A DNA stretch of 64,000 nt, from contig NZ_JANLCN010000007.1 in the NCBI RefSeq assembly GCF_024979255.1, positions 62,001-126,000 of the forward strand, given 5' to 3'. A model generated the notes under the pieces. That model was not told the DNA's origin and searched no databases. It saw nothing but the letters and a program-made list of their open reading frames with translations. How positions within the stretch are numbered: the first letter of the stretch is position 1; every line of letters starts with the position of its first letter. The DNA is from Herbiconiux moechotypicola (GTDB lineage: Bacteria; Actinomycetota; Actinomycetes; Actinomycetales; Microbacteriaceae). The translations under genes were made by a program, and so were the position numbers. Below are positions 28,546-37,815 of the stretch, piece by piece.

Positions 28546-29040
28546 GTGGCCGACATCCTCGAGTCCGTCCAGCTCGCGCTCTTCGAGCGGCTGATCGACG
28601 TCGGCCGGCTGTTGGAGCGACGCTCCGACAAACTCATCCGCGAGGTGGGCGGCATCAAGTTCTCGCAGTACGAGGTGCTCATCCGCCTGCGCAACGCGGG
28701 TGGCGAGCTGCGCATGACCGACCTCGCCAACAAGCTCGTGAGCACCCCGAGCGGGCTCACCTACCAGCTGACGCTGCTCGAGAAGGACGGGCTGGCCGAG
28801 CGCGGGGTCGTCGAAGGCGACGACCGGGGGGTGCTCGCCCGCATCACCCCGAAGGGGCGCGAGCTGCTGCTCGAGATCTCGGCCCGCCAGAGCGCCATGA
28901 TCCTCGAGTCGACCATCGATCCGCTCACGCGCGACGAGGTCGACGAACTGCACCGGATGCTCGGCCTCCTCCAGATCGCCATGCGCGGCGAGGCCACGGG
29001 CGGCATGCTCCCGAGCCAGGTGCCTACCGCCATCTCCTGA
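28546..29040 (+). CDS. MarR-family transcriptional regulator
   Basis: The 164-residue product is a MarR winged-helix repressor: dimerisation helix LALFERLIDVGRLLERRSDK, HTH core RMTDLANKLVSTPSGLTYQL, wing RGVVEGDDRGVLARITPKG. GTG 28546 has GGGAG upstream. It is 14 nt after guaB but directly precedes an LLM monooxygenase gene whose promoter region holds a pair of inverted 13-bp repeats, so it most likely controls that gene in response to an aromatic or xenobiotic-like ligand. The ligand is unknown. Confidence 0.88.
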   Translation: MADILESVQLALFERLIDVGRLLERRSDKLIREVGGIKFSQYEVLIRLRNAGGELRMTDLANKLVSTPSGLTYQLTLLEKDGLAERGVVEGDDRGVLARITPKGRELLLEISARQSAMILESTIDPLTRDEVDELHRMLGLLQIAMRGEATGGMLPSQVPTAIS

Positions 29041-29047
29041 TCCCGTT

Positions 29048-29111
29048 TTACAAATTCGAAACACTCGCGTCGAGCATCCGTAATCTGCGGTGCGTATCTT
29101 CAAATTTGTAA
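29048..29111. promoter_or_regulatory. paired inverted 13-bp operators, probably MarR binding sites
   Basis: TTACAAATTCGAA at 29048-29060 recurs in inverted orientation, with one change, at 29099-29111 (TTCAAATTTGTAA on the plus strand). The centres are 51 bp apart, about five helical turns. AT-rich sequence like this is conspicuous in the surrounding GC-rich DNA. The pair brackets the region where a promoter for the monooxygenase gene must lie. Confidence 0.65.
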
Positions 29112-29139
29112 GAAATACGCAACGGCGGGAGTGTCACCC

Positions 29140-30474
29140 ATGCTCAATCTCATGACCGGCCTCGGCAACATCGGCGGCCACCTCGGCGGCTGGCGGCATC
29201 CCGCCTCGTGGAACTGCACGGCGATGAACCTCGGCCAGCACATCGAGACCGCGAAGCTCGCCGAGCGGGGCAAGTTCGACCTCCTCTTCCTCGCCGACGG
29301 CAATGCCGTGCGGCAGATGGACAAGCCCGCCCTGTTCGAGGCCAACAGCCCCTCCGACCGCCCCTCGGTGTTCGAGCCCGTCACACTGCTCTCCGCCATC
29401 TCGCAGCACACCAGCCAGATCGGCCTGCTGGCCACCGCGACCACCACCTACGAGGAGCCCTACCTGCTCGCGCGCAAGTTCGCCTCGCTCGACCACCTCA
29501 GCGGGGGCCGGGCCTGCTGGAACATCGTCACCGGCTCCTATCCCGGCGACTCGCTCAACTTCGGCCGCGAGGAGCACGTGCCCCGTGCGGAGCGCTACGA
29601 GCGCTCCGAGGAGTTCGTGGAGGTCGCCAAGGGACTCTGGGACAGCTGGGACGAGGACGCCTTCGTCGAGGACAAGGCGAGCGGCCGCTACCTCGACCGC
29701 GAGGCCGTGCACGTGCTCGACCACGTGGGCAAGCACTTCTCGGTGAAGGGCCCGCTCAACGTGGCGCGCATGCCCCAGCGCTACCCCGTGCTCTTCCTCG
29801 CCGGGCAGTCCGAGCAGGGCAAGGAGCTCGCCGCCAAGCACGCCGACTGCGTGTTCTCGGTGTCGGCCGACATCGCCACCGGCAAGGCGTTCAGCGATGA
29901 CGTGAAGAACCGCCTCGACCGCTACGACCGCGCACCCGAGTCGCTCCGCATCATCCCCGGCACCTCGGTGTTCGTGGGTTCGAGCGAGGCCGAGGCCGAC
30001 GACCTCTACGAGGAGCTGCAGTCGCTCATCTCGCCCGCGGTCGGGGTGCCCTACCTCTCCAAGCTCGTCGAGATGGACCTCACCCCCTACCCGATCGACG
30101 GCCCGCTGCCCGACCTCTCGGGCGAGGTCGTGGGCATCTCGAGCTTCCGCAAGAACATCGCCGCGATGGCGGCGCGTGAGAACCTCAGCATCCGCCAGAC
30201 CTACGAGCGGGTGCTTCCCTCCATGGGCCACGTGCTGTTCAAGGGCGACGCGGTGCAGGTCGCCGACCAGATCGAGGAGTGGTACCGCAGCGGGGCCAGC
30301 GACGGCTTCATGCTGGGCGCCCCCGTCATGCCCCTGGGCCTCGAGCGCATCGTCGACCTCCTCATCCCCGAGCTGCAGCGCCGCGGGCTCTTCCGCACCG
30401 AATACACCGGCGGCACCCTCCGCGAGAACATGGGACTCGAGCTCGGGGTGTCACGCAACGTGCTCGCCCGGTGA
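29140..30474 (+). CDS. LLM-class flavin-dependent monooxygenase (NtaA/SnaA/DszA-type), copy 1
   Basis: The 444-residue product is a two-component-type FMNH2-dependent monooxygenase. Family marks include FDLLFLADGNAVRQM, TTYEEPYLLARKFASLDHLS, GRACWNIVTGSYPGDSLNFG and KHFSVKGPLNVARMPQ. These enzymes oxidise sulfur heterocycles, nitrilotriacetate/EDTA-like chelators, pristinamycin or related compounds, and need a separate flavin reductase, which is not found nearby. ATG 29140 is preferred over GTG 29131 because GGGA at 29127-29130 is correctly spaced for it and the paralogue at 37816 begins the same way (LMTGL). Its stop overlaps the MFS start. Confidence 0.88.
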   Translation: MLNLMTGLGNIGGHLGGWRHPASWNCTAMNLGQHIETAKLAERGKFDLLFLADGNAVRQMDKPALFEANSPSDRPSVFEPVTLLSAISQHTSQIGLLATATTTYEEPYLLARKFASLDHLSGGRACWNIVTGSYPGDSLNFGREEHVPRAERYERSEEFVEVAKGLWDSWDEDAFVEDKASGRYLDREAVHVLDHVGKHFSVKGPLNVARMPQRYPVLFLAGQSEQGKELAAKHADCVFSVSADIATGKAFSDDVKNRLDRYDRAPESLRIIPGTSVFVGSSEAEADDLYEELQSLISPAVGVPYLSKLVEMDLTPYPIDGPLPDLSGEVVGISSFRKNIAAMAARENLSIRQTYERVLPSMGHVLFKGDAVQVADQIEEWYRSGASDGFMLGAPVMPLGLERIVDLLIPELQRRGLFRTEYTGGTLRENMGLELGVSRNVLAR

Positions 30475-31706
30475 CCGTGCGCCGCGGGGTGGTGCCCCTC
30501 ATCGCGGTCTGCTGCGGCGTGACCGTGGCGAACATCTACCTGGCCCACCCCATCCTCTCGCTGCTCGCCCAGTCGTTCGGCGTGGCCGACGCCGACACCG
30601 CCTTCATCGTGACGGTGGCGCAGATCAGCTACGCCTGCGGGCTCTTCCTGCTGGTGCCGCTCGGCGACGTGGTGCGGCGCAAGCGGCTGCTGGCCGTGCT
30701 GCTCGCGGGCACCGGCGTGGGGCTCGCGCTTGCGGCGCTCGCCGGCGGGCTCGGGATGCTCGCCGCGGCCACCGTGCTCATCGGCGCGTTCACCGTCGCC
30801 CCGCACGTGCTCATCCCGTATGCCGTGTCGGTGGTGGAGCCCGGGCGGCAGGGCCGCGCGCTCGCGGCCATCAACGCGGGCATGACGGGCGGCATCGTGC
30901 TGTCGCGGGTGTTCGGCGGCGCCCTCGGGGAGTACCTGGGCTGGCACTCCGTGTACCTGTGCGCCCTCGTGCTCACGGCGGGCGTGGGGCTCGCCACCGT
31001 GCTGGTGCTGCCGAAGGAGCCCCGGCGCGAGGGCCCGAGCTACCCGCGGCTCATCGGCTCGACCCTCCGGCTGCTCGTCGACGAGCCCGGGGTGCGCTGG
31101 GCCGTCGGCGTGCAGGTGCCGGTGTTCGCCACCTTCAACGTGATCTGGGTGATGATCGTCTTCCTGCTCACCGACCGGTACGGGATGAGCGTGGCCGCGG
31201 CCGGGCTGTTCGGCCTGTTCTCGCTGGTCACGATGGCCACCGCCCCCTTCGTCGGCCGCTTTCTCGATCGGCGGGGGTCGACGATGGTGATGGGCGTGTT
31301 CCTCGGGGTGCTGGTGGCCGGCGCTGTGCTGTTCCAGTTCTCCGAGCTGGCCATCGGCTTCGTCGTGGCCGGCATCATGCTGCTGAACCTCGGGCAGCAG
31401 GGGGCGGGCATCGCGAACCAGTCGCGCATCCTGAACCTCAGGGCCGACTCGCGCAGTCGCCTCAACACCCTCTACATGACCAGCAACTTCGTGGGCGGGT
31501 CGCTGGCCTCGCTCGTGGCGGTGGCGGTGTTCGCCACCGCGGGCTGGAGCGGCGTGGTGCTCACGGCTTTGGTGCTCTCGCTCGTCGCCTTCGGAGTGTG
31601 GCTGGCCGACGCGCTGCGCCGCCGTCGCCTCGGCCGCCGTCGCCTCAGCCGGCCGGATGCGCCCCTCGGGCCACCTCGTCGAACACGGGCCGCCAATGCT
31701 CGGTGA
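30471..31706 (+). CDS. MFS transporter
   Basis: The 411-residue product is a 12-helix major-facilitator transporter; the first inter-helix loop has the family pattern PLGDVVRRKRLL and the central loop is basic (PKEPRREGPSYPRL). The C-terminus is a basic tail rich in Arg. GTG 30471 overlaps the monooxygenase stop (GTGA), so the two are coupled and it may export the product or import the substrate of that enzyme. The last 62 bp overlap the 3' end of the convergent GntR gene. Confidence 0.85.
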   Translation: MTVRRGVVPLIAVCCGVTVANIYLAHPILSLLAQSFGVADADTAFIVTVAQISYACGLFLLVPLGDVVRRKRLLAVLLAGTGVGLALAALAGGLGMLAAATVLIGAFTVAPHVLIPYAVSVVEPGRQGRALAAINAGMTGGIVLSRVFGGALGEYLGWHSVYLCALVLTAGVGLATVLVLPKEPRREGPSYPRLIGSTLRLLVDEPGVRWAVGVQVPVFATFNVIWVMIVFLLTDRYGMSVAAAGLFGLFSLVTMATAPFVGRFLDRRGSTMVMGVFLGVLVAGAVLFQFSELAIGFVVAGIMLLNLGQQGAGIANQSRILNLRADSRSRLNTLYMTSNFVGGSLASLVAVAVFATAGWSGVVLTALVLSLVAFGVWLADALRRRRLGRRRLSRPDAPLGPPRRTRAANAR

Positions 31707-32298
31707 TGAGACGGGCGGCCTCGTCGGCGTCGTGGCGCGTGCAGGCGTGCAGCAGCGCGATGTGCTCGGCCAGGCCCTCCGTGCGCCGCTCGGCCAGCCG
31801 CGCGAACGCGAACGGCAGGTAGGCGGGCGTGGCGTCGTGCAGGTTGCGCAGGATGGTCGCCAGCCGCGGCGAACGGCCGCAGTCGTAGAGGAAGTAGTGG
31901 AACTCGCGGTTCAGGCGCAGGAAGCCCTGATCGTCGGCCCGTTCCATCTCGGCCTGGATGCGCCAGGCGGCGGCGAGCTCGTCGTCGGTGATGTGCAGGG
32001 CCGTGAGGCGGGCGAGCTCGGGCTCGAGCAGTTCGCAGAGACGGCGGATCTCGGCCATGTCGCCGGGGTCGGTCATGCGCACGATCGCGCCGCGGCGGGG
32101 CACCAGGGTGAGCAGGCCCTCGGCGTGGAGATCGCGCATGGCCTCGCGCACCGGGGTGGCGCTCACACCGAGCCGCTCGGCGACCTCGGTCTGCACCACT
32201 TTGGAGCCCGGGGCGAGCGCACCCGTCTGGATCGCGTCGCGCAGCCAGTCGCGCACCCGCTCGTGCACCGTCTCGGAGAGCTCCGCCGTCATGGCCAC
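31645..32298 (-). CDS. GntR-family (FCD subfamily) regulator of the peptide-transport operon
   Basis: The 217-residue product has a winged helix (VHERVRDWLRDAIQTGALAP, EVAERLGVSATPVREAMRDL) and an FCD domain (RRLCELLEPELARLTA, LNREFHYFLYDCGRSPRL, HIALLHACTRHDADEA) with the usual metal/ligand Asp-His residues. The start is GTG 32298 or ATG 32292. It diverges from the dpp-like operon, and the intergenic region carries two TCTATAGAA palindromes, so it probably represses the operon and itself. The inducer is unknown but is likely a carboxylate made from the transported compound. Confidence 0.87.
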   Translation of the reverse strand: MAMTAELSETVHERVRDWLRDAIQTGALAPGSKVVQTEVAERLGVSATPVREAMRDLHAEGLLTLVPRRGAIVRMTDPGDMAEIRRLCELLEPELARLTALHITDDELAAAWRIQAEMERADDQGFLRLNREFHYFLYDCGRSPRLATILRNLHDATPAYLPFAFARLAERRTEGLAEHIALLHACTRHDADEAARLITEHWRPVFDEVARGAHPAG

Positions 32299-32301
32299 AA
32301 C

Positions 32302-32312
32302 TCTATAGAAAA
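32302..32312. promoter_or_regulatory. GntR operator, proximal copy
   Basis: TCTATAGAAAA sits four bases from the GntR GTG. It shares the core of the perfect palindrome at 32379-32392. Confidence 0.55.
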
Positions 32313-32378
32313 GTCGCGCAATGCATTTATATCGTTGGATCAGCCTGTCATCTCGGCACTCCGACCGATCAGTTCCTC

Positions 32379-32392
32379 TTTTCTATAGAAAA
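32379..32392. promoter_or_regulatory. GntR operator, distal copy (perfect 14-bp palindrome)
   Basis: TTTTCTATAGAAAA is a perfect palindrome in otherwise GC-rich DNA. It lies about 79 bp from the proximal copy and 112 bp before the first permease ATG. It is a likely operator for the divergent GntR regulator. Confidence 0.65.
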
Positions 32393-32504
32393 TGATCGGC
32401 CCAACTCGTAATGCTCTCGTAACACGGCAGCACCTCGGCGGAAACGTCGGGTGCTTAGTCTCGAAGTCAATCCTTCAATTTCGAACAAACAAGGACGGTG
32501 CTGG

Positions 32505-33479
32505 ATGCTCTACGTGCTGAGGCGGGTACTCGCCGCAGTGTTCGTGATGTGGGCGGCCTTCACGGTGACGTTCATCATCCTCTACCTGGTGCCGGGCGAT
32601 CCGGCCCTGCTCATCGTGGGCGGCGACGGAGGCGTGCAGGCGACCCCCGAGGAGCTCGCCGCGGTGCGCGCGGAATACGGCTTCGACCAGCCCGTCATCG
32701 TGCAGTACTTCCAGGCGCTCGGGGGCGTGCTCACCGGCAACCTCGGCATGTCGTACCAGATGCGCCAGCCCGTGACCGAGCTCATCGGCGCCCAGTTCGG
32801 CAGCACCTTCGCCCTGGCCATGTTCGCGCTCGTCGTCGCGGTGGTCGCCGGCCTCGTGATCGGCGGCGCCGCCGTCTACACGAAGTCGCGCATCCTGAGC
32901 CAGCTGCTCGACTCGCTGCCGCCCATAGGCGCCTCGCTCCCCACGTTCTGGGTGGGCCTGGTGCTCATGCAGGTGTTCTGCTTCCAGCTCGGCTGGTTCC
33001 CCTCGGCGGGGGACAGGGGCTTCGACTCGCTCGTGCTGCCCGGCATCACGATGGCCATCCCCGGCGCGGCCTCGATCGCCCAGGTGTTCGCCAAGTCGCT
33101 GCGGGCCTCGAGTCGCGACGACTACGTCACGGTCGCCACCGCCAAGGGCGCGAGCCGGATGCGCGTGTTCATCGGGCACGCGGCCCGCAACGCCCTGCTG
33201 CCCACCATCACCGTGGCGGGCATGATCGTGGCCGGGCTGTTCGCCTACTCGGCGATCACCGAGAGCATCTTCTCCCGGGCCGGCCTCGGCATGGCGCTCG
33301 ACAACGCCGTGCAGGCCAAGGACATCCCGATGGTCTCGGGCATCGTGCTCGTGATCGCCGCGGTGTTCGTCGTCACCAACCTCATCGTCGACCTGGTCTA
33401 CCCCATCATCGACCCCCGACTGCGCCGGCCCGGCGCGTCGAAGGCCGTCCGACTCCAGAGAGGGCTCGTCGAAGCATGA
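32505..33479 (+). CDS. oligopeptide-type ABC transporter permease (DppB-like)
   Basis: The 324-residue product is a DppB/GsiC-type permease with six helices: MLYVLRRVLAAVFVMWAAFT at the N-terminus, FIILYLVPGDPALLIVGG, then the conserved LPTFWVGLVLM and the coupling region SLRASSRDDYVTVATAKGAS. ATG 32505 has AAGGA at 32491-32495. Upstream in-frame codons to 32451 are not used. It is the first gene of a four-gene importer; its stop overlaps the next ATG. Confidence 0.92.
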   Translation: MLYVLRRVLAAVFVMWAAFTVTFIILYLVPGDPALLIVGGDGGVQATPEELAAVRAEYGFDQPVIVQYFQALGGVLTGNLGMSYQMRQPVTELIGAQFGSTFALAMFALVVAVVAGLVIGGAAVYTKSRILSQLLDSLPPIGASLPTFWVGLVLMQVFCFQLGWFPSAGDRGFDSLVLPGITMAIPGAASIAQVFAKSLRASSRDDYVTVATAKGASRMRVFIGHAARNALLPTITVAGMIVAGLFAYSAITESIFSRAGLGMALDNAVQAKDIPMVSGIVLVIAAVFVVTNLIVDLVYPIIDPRLRRPGASKAVRLQRGLVEA

Positions 33480-34402
33480 GTGTCGTCGACACCCCGGCCG
33501 CCGTGGACGCGGTCGCCCCGTCCGTCCCCGCACCGACCGTCGCGCCCGCCGCCCCTCCCGGCGGCCGCAGGCGGGGCAGCGCTGCTGCCACCCTCGTGGG
33601 TCTGCTGCGCAAGCCCACCCTCGTGCTGTCCGCACTCGTGGTGCTCGTGGTGGTGCTCTGGGCGCTCGTGCCCGGCCTCTTCTCGGGCTACGACCCGCTC
33701 TACGCCGACACCTCGCAGGTGCTGCTGCCGCCGAGCTTCGAGCACCTCTTCGGCACCGACGAGCTCGGCCGCGACGTGTTCACCCGCATGGTGCACGGCA
33801 CCGCGCTCACACTGCTCACCACGGTGGTGGCCGTCGTGATCGGCTTCGCCTTCGGCTCGGTGATCGGCCTCGCCGCCGGCTACTTCGGGCGCATCGCCGA
33901 CGGGGTGCTCATGCGCGTCGTCGACATCCTGCTCGCCATCCCCATGCTCGTGCTCGCGATGGCGATCGTCACCGCCATCGGCTTCGGCTCGGTGCAGCTG
34001 GCCATCGGCGTGGGGATCGGCATGATCGGCAGCGTGGCCCGCGTCATGCGCTCGGAGGTGATGCGCGTGCGGCAGTCCACCTTCATCGACGCCGAGCGCT
34101 CGATGGGCGCTCGCGACGGTTACATCATCGCCCGGCACGTGCTCCCCAATGCCGTGGGGCCCGTGCTGGTGCTGGCCATCCTCGACTTCGGCGCCGCCAT
34201 CCTCACCATCGCCGCCCTCAGCTTCCTCGGCTACGGCACGCCACCGCCCACACCGGAGTGGGGCTCGCTCGTGGCCTCGGGCCGCGCCTACCTCACCACG
34301 GCGTGGTGGATGTCGACGCTGCCGGGCCTCACCATCGCCGTGTTCGTGGTGTGCATCAACCGCATCGCCCGCGAACTGCAGAACGACAGGAGCAGCCGAT
34401 GA
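33476..34402 (+). CDS. oligopeptide-type ABC transporter permease (DppC-like)
   Basis: The 308-residue product is the DppC partner. A Pro/Ala-rich cytoplasmic tail of about 40 residues precedes the first helix. The pattern HLFGTDELGRDVFTRMVHGT, the coupling loop FIDAERSMGARDGYIIARHV and LPNAVGPVLVLAILDFGAAI are diagnostic. The ATG at 33476 overlaps the preceding TGA (ATGA), and its own stop overlaps the ATPase ATG. Confidence 0.92.
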   Translation: MSVVDTPAAVDAVAPSVPAPTVAPAAPPGGRRRGSAAATLVGLLRKPTLVLSALVVLVVVLWALVPGLFSGYDPLYADTSQVLLPPSFEHLFGTDELGRDVFTRMVHGTALTLLTTVVAVVIGFAFGSVIGLAAGYFGRIADGVLMRVVDILLAIPMLVLAMAIVTAIGFGSVQLAIGVGIGMIGSVARVMRSEVMRVRQSTFIDAERSMGARDGYIIARHVLPNAVGPVLVLAILDFGAAILTIAALSFLGYGTPPPTPEWGSLVASGRAYLTTAWWMSTLPGLTIAVFVVCINRIARELQNDRSSR

Positions 34403-36027
34403 GCGGCACCGACCCCCAGCCCCTGCTGGCCGTCGACGACCTCAAGGTGTCCTACGGCAGCCGCAGCCACCGCACGCCGGCGCTGCACGGGGTGTCGTTC
34501 TCGATGGTGCCCGGCGAGAAGATCTCGATCGTGGGGGAGTCGGGCTCCGGCAAGTCCACCACCGCGCACGCGCTCATCGGGCTGCTGCCCGCCGGCGGGC
34601 GGATCGACTCCGGCGCCGTCTCGTTCGCAGGGCGCGACCTCACCCGACTCGGCGACCGCGCGCTGCGGGCGGTGCGCGGTGCCGAGATCGGCCTCATCCC
34701 GCAAGACCCGATGACCTCGCTCAACCCGGTGCGCCGCATCGGCAAGCAGGTGGAGGAGGCGCTCGCCGTGCACGGCCGGGCCGGCCGCGGCGTCGAGCGG
34801 CGGGTGCTCGAGGGGCTGCGGGATGCGGGACTGCCCGACCCCGAGCGGGTCGCCGCCCAGTTCCCGCACGAGCTCTCCGGCGGCATGCGGCAGCGCGTGC
34901 TCATCGCGATCGCCTTGGCCTGCAGCCCGCGGCTGGTGATCGCCGACGAGCCCACGAGCGCGCTCGACGTGACGGTGCAGCGCCAGATCCTCGACCACAT
35001 CGACCGGGTCACCGCGGCCGAGGGCACCTCGATGCTGCTCATCACCCACGACCTCGGGGTGGCAGGCGACCGCACCGACCGCATCATCGTGATGAACGAG
35101 GGCGAGATCGTCGAAGACGGTCCGGCCGACTCGGTGCTGGGCTCGCCGGCCGACGCCTACACGAAGCGGCTCCTCGCCGCGGCTCCGAGTCTCTCCAGCC
35201 GCGTGCTCTATTCGGGCCAGACCGTCGCCACCGCCGAGACCGCGGCGGCCGGCCCGCTCGTGTCGGTGCGGGCCCTGCGCAAGGAGTTCCACACGGCGGC
35301 GGGGTCGCACCTCGCCGTCGACGACGTCTCCTTCGACATCGCCGCGGGGGAGACTCTCGCGATCGTGGGGGAGTCGGGTTCGGGCAAGTCGACCACGGCC
35401 CGATTGCTGCTGCAGCTCGAGAAGGCCGACGCCGGGTCGGTGACCCTCGACGGTGCCGAGCTCACGGGGCTCAGTGCCGCGCGCATCCGGCCCCACCGGC
35501 TGGCGATGCAGATGGTGTACCAGAGCCCGTACGCGAGCCTCAGCCCGCGGTTCTCGGTGGGCGACATCATCAGCGAGCCGCTGCGCATCCACCGCATCGC
35601 CTCGGCGGCCGAGCGGCGGCGCATCGCGGCCTCGCTGCTCGACCAGGTGGCGCTGCCCGGCTCGGTGCTCGACCGCAGCCCGGCCGAGCTCTCGGGCGGC
35701 CAGCGCCAGCGCGTGGCGATCGCGCGGGCGCTCGCGCCGCAGCCGAAGCTCATCGTGTGCGACGAGGCCGTGTCGGCGCTCGACGTGTCGGTGCAGGCGC
35801 AGGTGCTCGAGCTGCTCGCCGAGATCCAGCGCGAGCGCGGGGTGGCCTACCTGTTCATCTCGCACGACCTCGCCGTGGTGCGGCAGATCGCCCACCGGGT
35901 GGTGGTGATGCGCCGTGGGCGCGTGGTCGAGCAGGGTGACACCGAGGCGACCTTCGCGCATCCGGTCGACGAGTACACCCGGCAGCTGCTCGACGCCATC
36001 CCAGGGCGGCAGCCCGTGTCGACCTGA
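34399..36027 (+). CDS. tandem-domain oligopeptide ABC transporter ATPase (DppD-DppF fusion)
   Basis: The 542-residue product holds two complete ABC ATPase domains, each with Walker A GESGSGKSTTA, a signature (LSGGMRQRVLIAIAL in the first, LSGGQRQRVAIARAL in the second), Walker B (VIADEPTSALDV; IVCDEAVSALDV) and switch His (ITHDLGVAGD; ISHDLAVVRQ). The second domain has Ala in place of Pro after the Walker B Glu. Fused DppDF or GsiA-type ATPases are common with this permease pair. ATG 34399 overlaps the DppC stop. Confidence 0.93.
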   Translation: MSGTDPQPLLAVDDLKVSYGSRSHRTPALHGVSFSMVPGEKISIVGESGSGKSTTAHALIGLLPAGGRIDSGAVSFAGRDLTRLGDRALRAVRGAEIGLIPQDPMTSLNPVRRIGKQVEEALAVHGRAGRGVERRVLEGLRDAGLPDPERVAAQFPHELSGGMRQRVLIAIALACSPRLVIADEPTSALDVTVQRQILDHIDRVTAAEGTSMLLITHDLGVAGDRTDRIIVMNEGEIVEDGPADSVLGSPADAYTKRLLAAAPSLSSRVLYSGQTVATAETAAAGPLVSVRALRKEFHTAAGSHLAVDDVSFDIAAGETLAIVGESGSGKSTTARLLLQLEKADAGSVTLDGAELTGLSAARIRPHRLAMQMVYQSPYASLSPRFSVGDIISEPLRIHRIASAAERRRIAASLLDQVALPGSVLDRSPAELSGGQRQRVAIARALAPQPKLIVCDEAVSALDVSVQAQVLELLAEIQRERGVAYLFISHDLAVVRQIAHRVVVMRRGRVVEQGDTEATFAHPVDEYTRQLLDAIPGRQPVST

Positions 36028-36144
36028 TCCGCGGGGCGCGACCCGCCCCATCCGCTTCTCCACTCTCACCGCTCCACCCTCCCCTGCACAGCCCTGCCCT
36101 CCTTCGTCGTGCATCCGCATCGACCCCGTCAGAAAGGCTCCATC

Positions 36145-37769
36145 GTGTCCTCCACCGCTCCGAAGCCGCGTCGCGCCGCACTCGCCGTCGCCTCGTTCGC
36201 CGCCGTCGCGATCGCCCTCACCGCCTGCTCCTCGGGTGCCGGCGCCAGCGACCCCTCCGCCACCCCGACCGCGGGCGGCGTGCTGCAGGTCGACCTCTCG
36301 GCCGCCCCGAACTGCCTCGACCCCGCGGTCGCGCTCAGCCAGAACGAGCGCGCCATCGTGCGGGCGAGCGTGGACTCCCTGCTCGACATGGACAAGGACG
36401 GCACCCTCGTGCCCTGGCTCGCCGAGTCGTGGGAGGTGAACGACGACGCGACCCAGGTGGTGTTCCACCTGCGCGACGGCGTCACCTTCAGCGATGGCAC
36501 CCCGCTCACCGCGGAGGCCGTGAAGACCACCTTCGACTACATCAAGCAGCAGCTCGGCTCGAAGTCGTCGCGCGGCAACGGCTACCTCTCCACCTACACC
36601 GGCACCACCGTGGTCGACGACCTCACCGCCCAGGTCGACTTCTCGGCCCCCGCCGTGCAGTTCATCGCGGGCGCCGCCACCACCACGCTCGGCATCATCT
36701 CGCCCGAGAGCGCCACGAAGACGCCGGAGGAGCGCTGCACCGGCGACTGGGTCGGCACCGGCCCCTTCACCCTCGATTCCTACACGCAGGGGCAGGGCGC
36801 CACCTCCACCGCGCGCTCCGACTACGACTGGTCGTCGGAGCTCGCCGCCCACACCGGGGCGCCCTACATCGAGGGCATCGAGTACCAGGTCGTCGACACC
36901 TCCAACGCCCGCGACGGCGCGCTGCAGGCCGGGCAGACCGACGTGGCCCTCGACGTGGCGAGCCAGGACGTGCCGCAGCTCGAGGCCGCGAACGTGCAGA
37001 TCCTCGTGGGGACTCTGCCCGGCATGCCCTCCTCGCTCATCGTCAACACCACCAAGCCGGGTCTCGACGACCCCGCCGTGCGCGAGGCGATGCTCAAGGG
37101 CTTCGACCGCGAGGGCGACGTGAAGGCCGTACTCGGCGAGTACTTCACCCCCGCCACCAGCGCGCTCACCTCCACCTTCCCCGCCTACAAGGACGAGACC
37201 GAGCTGCTCGGCTACGATCTCGACGCCGCCGAGGCGCTGCTCGACGACGCGGGCTGGGTGCCCGGGGCCGACGGTATCCGCGAGAAGGACGGCGTGAAGC
37301 TCGAGTTCTCGGTGAACTACAGCACCGCCTTCGGCGCCTATTACACGAGCATGCTGCAGCTGTTCCAGCAGCACATGGGCGACCTCGGCATCGGCATCAC
37401 GCTGAACGACCTGCGCAGGCCAACCTCATCGCCACCGCCACCGACAAGTCGTACGACTTCTACGCCACCTCGCTCACCGACGCCGACCCCGACATCGTGC
37501 GCAGCTCCATGGCCAACTTCGTGTTCGCCGACCCCGAGCTGCTCGCCTCGACCGGCATCACCGAGCTGTTCACCCGCTCGCAGGGCGACGCCACGGCCGA
37601 GGCGCGCAACGCGACCTACGCCGAGCTGCAGGATGCGATCGTGGGCAACGCGCTCATCCTGCCCTACTGGGAGGGCGGCCAGATCGCCGGTGTGCGTGAG
37701 GGCGTGAGCGGTGTGCGGCAGGACTTCCTGGCGGCGCTCAACCTCTACGACGCCTCGATCGCCGAGTGA
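36145..37769 (+). pseudogene. oligopeptide-type ABC transporter substrate-binding lipoprotein, frameshifted
   Basis: From GTG 36145 (AGAAAGG upstream) the product is an SBP family 5 lipoprotein: lipobox LTACS with Cys at residue 28, LVPWLAESWEVNDDATQVVF and the FHLRDGVTFSDGTPLTAEAV signature. At residue 423 (37411-37416) the reading frame breaks. The remaining 117 residues, starting QANLIATATDKSYDFYATSL and ending in ALNLYDASIAE at 37769, continue in the -1 frame. One missing G after CTG would restore LNDLAQANL. No slippery heptamer is visible, so it is a recent loss-of-function mutation or a sequencing error. It is the fourth gene of the importer. Confidence 0.85.
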
Positions 37770-37815
37770 GGCGCCGCGTGAGCGTGACGGAGACGGGAAC
37801 GGAGACGGTCGCAGC

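Noticed and set aside
34288-37374. A 1028-codon open frame on the minus strand, and similar long ones at 25496-28489, 57920-60871, 4757-7345 and 18057-19964
   Set aside because: They lie antisense to well-conserved genes, have the His/Arg/Gly-rich composition of GC-rich shadow frames, no ribosome sites and no domains.
37405-37425. Programmed -1 ribosomal frameshift in the receptor gene
   Set aside because: No X XXY YYZ slippery heptamer is visible at GACCTGCGCAGGCC and a single missing G explains it; substrate-binding proteins of this family are not known to use frameshifting.
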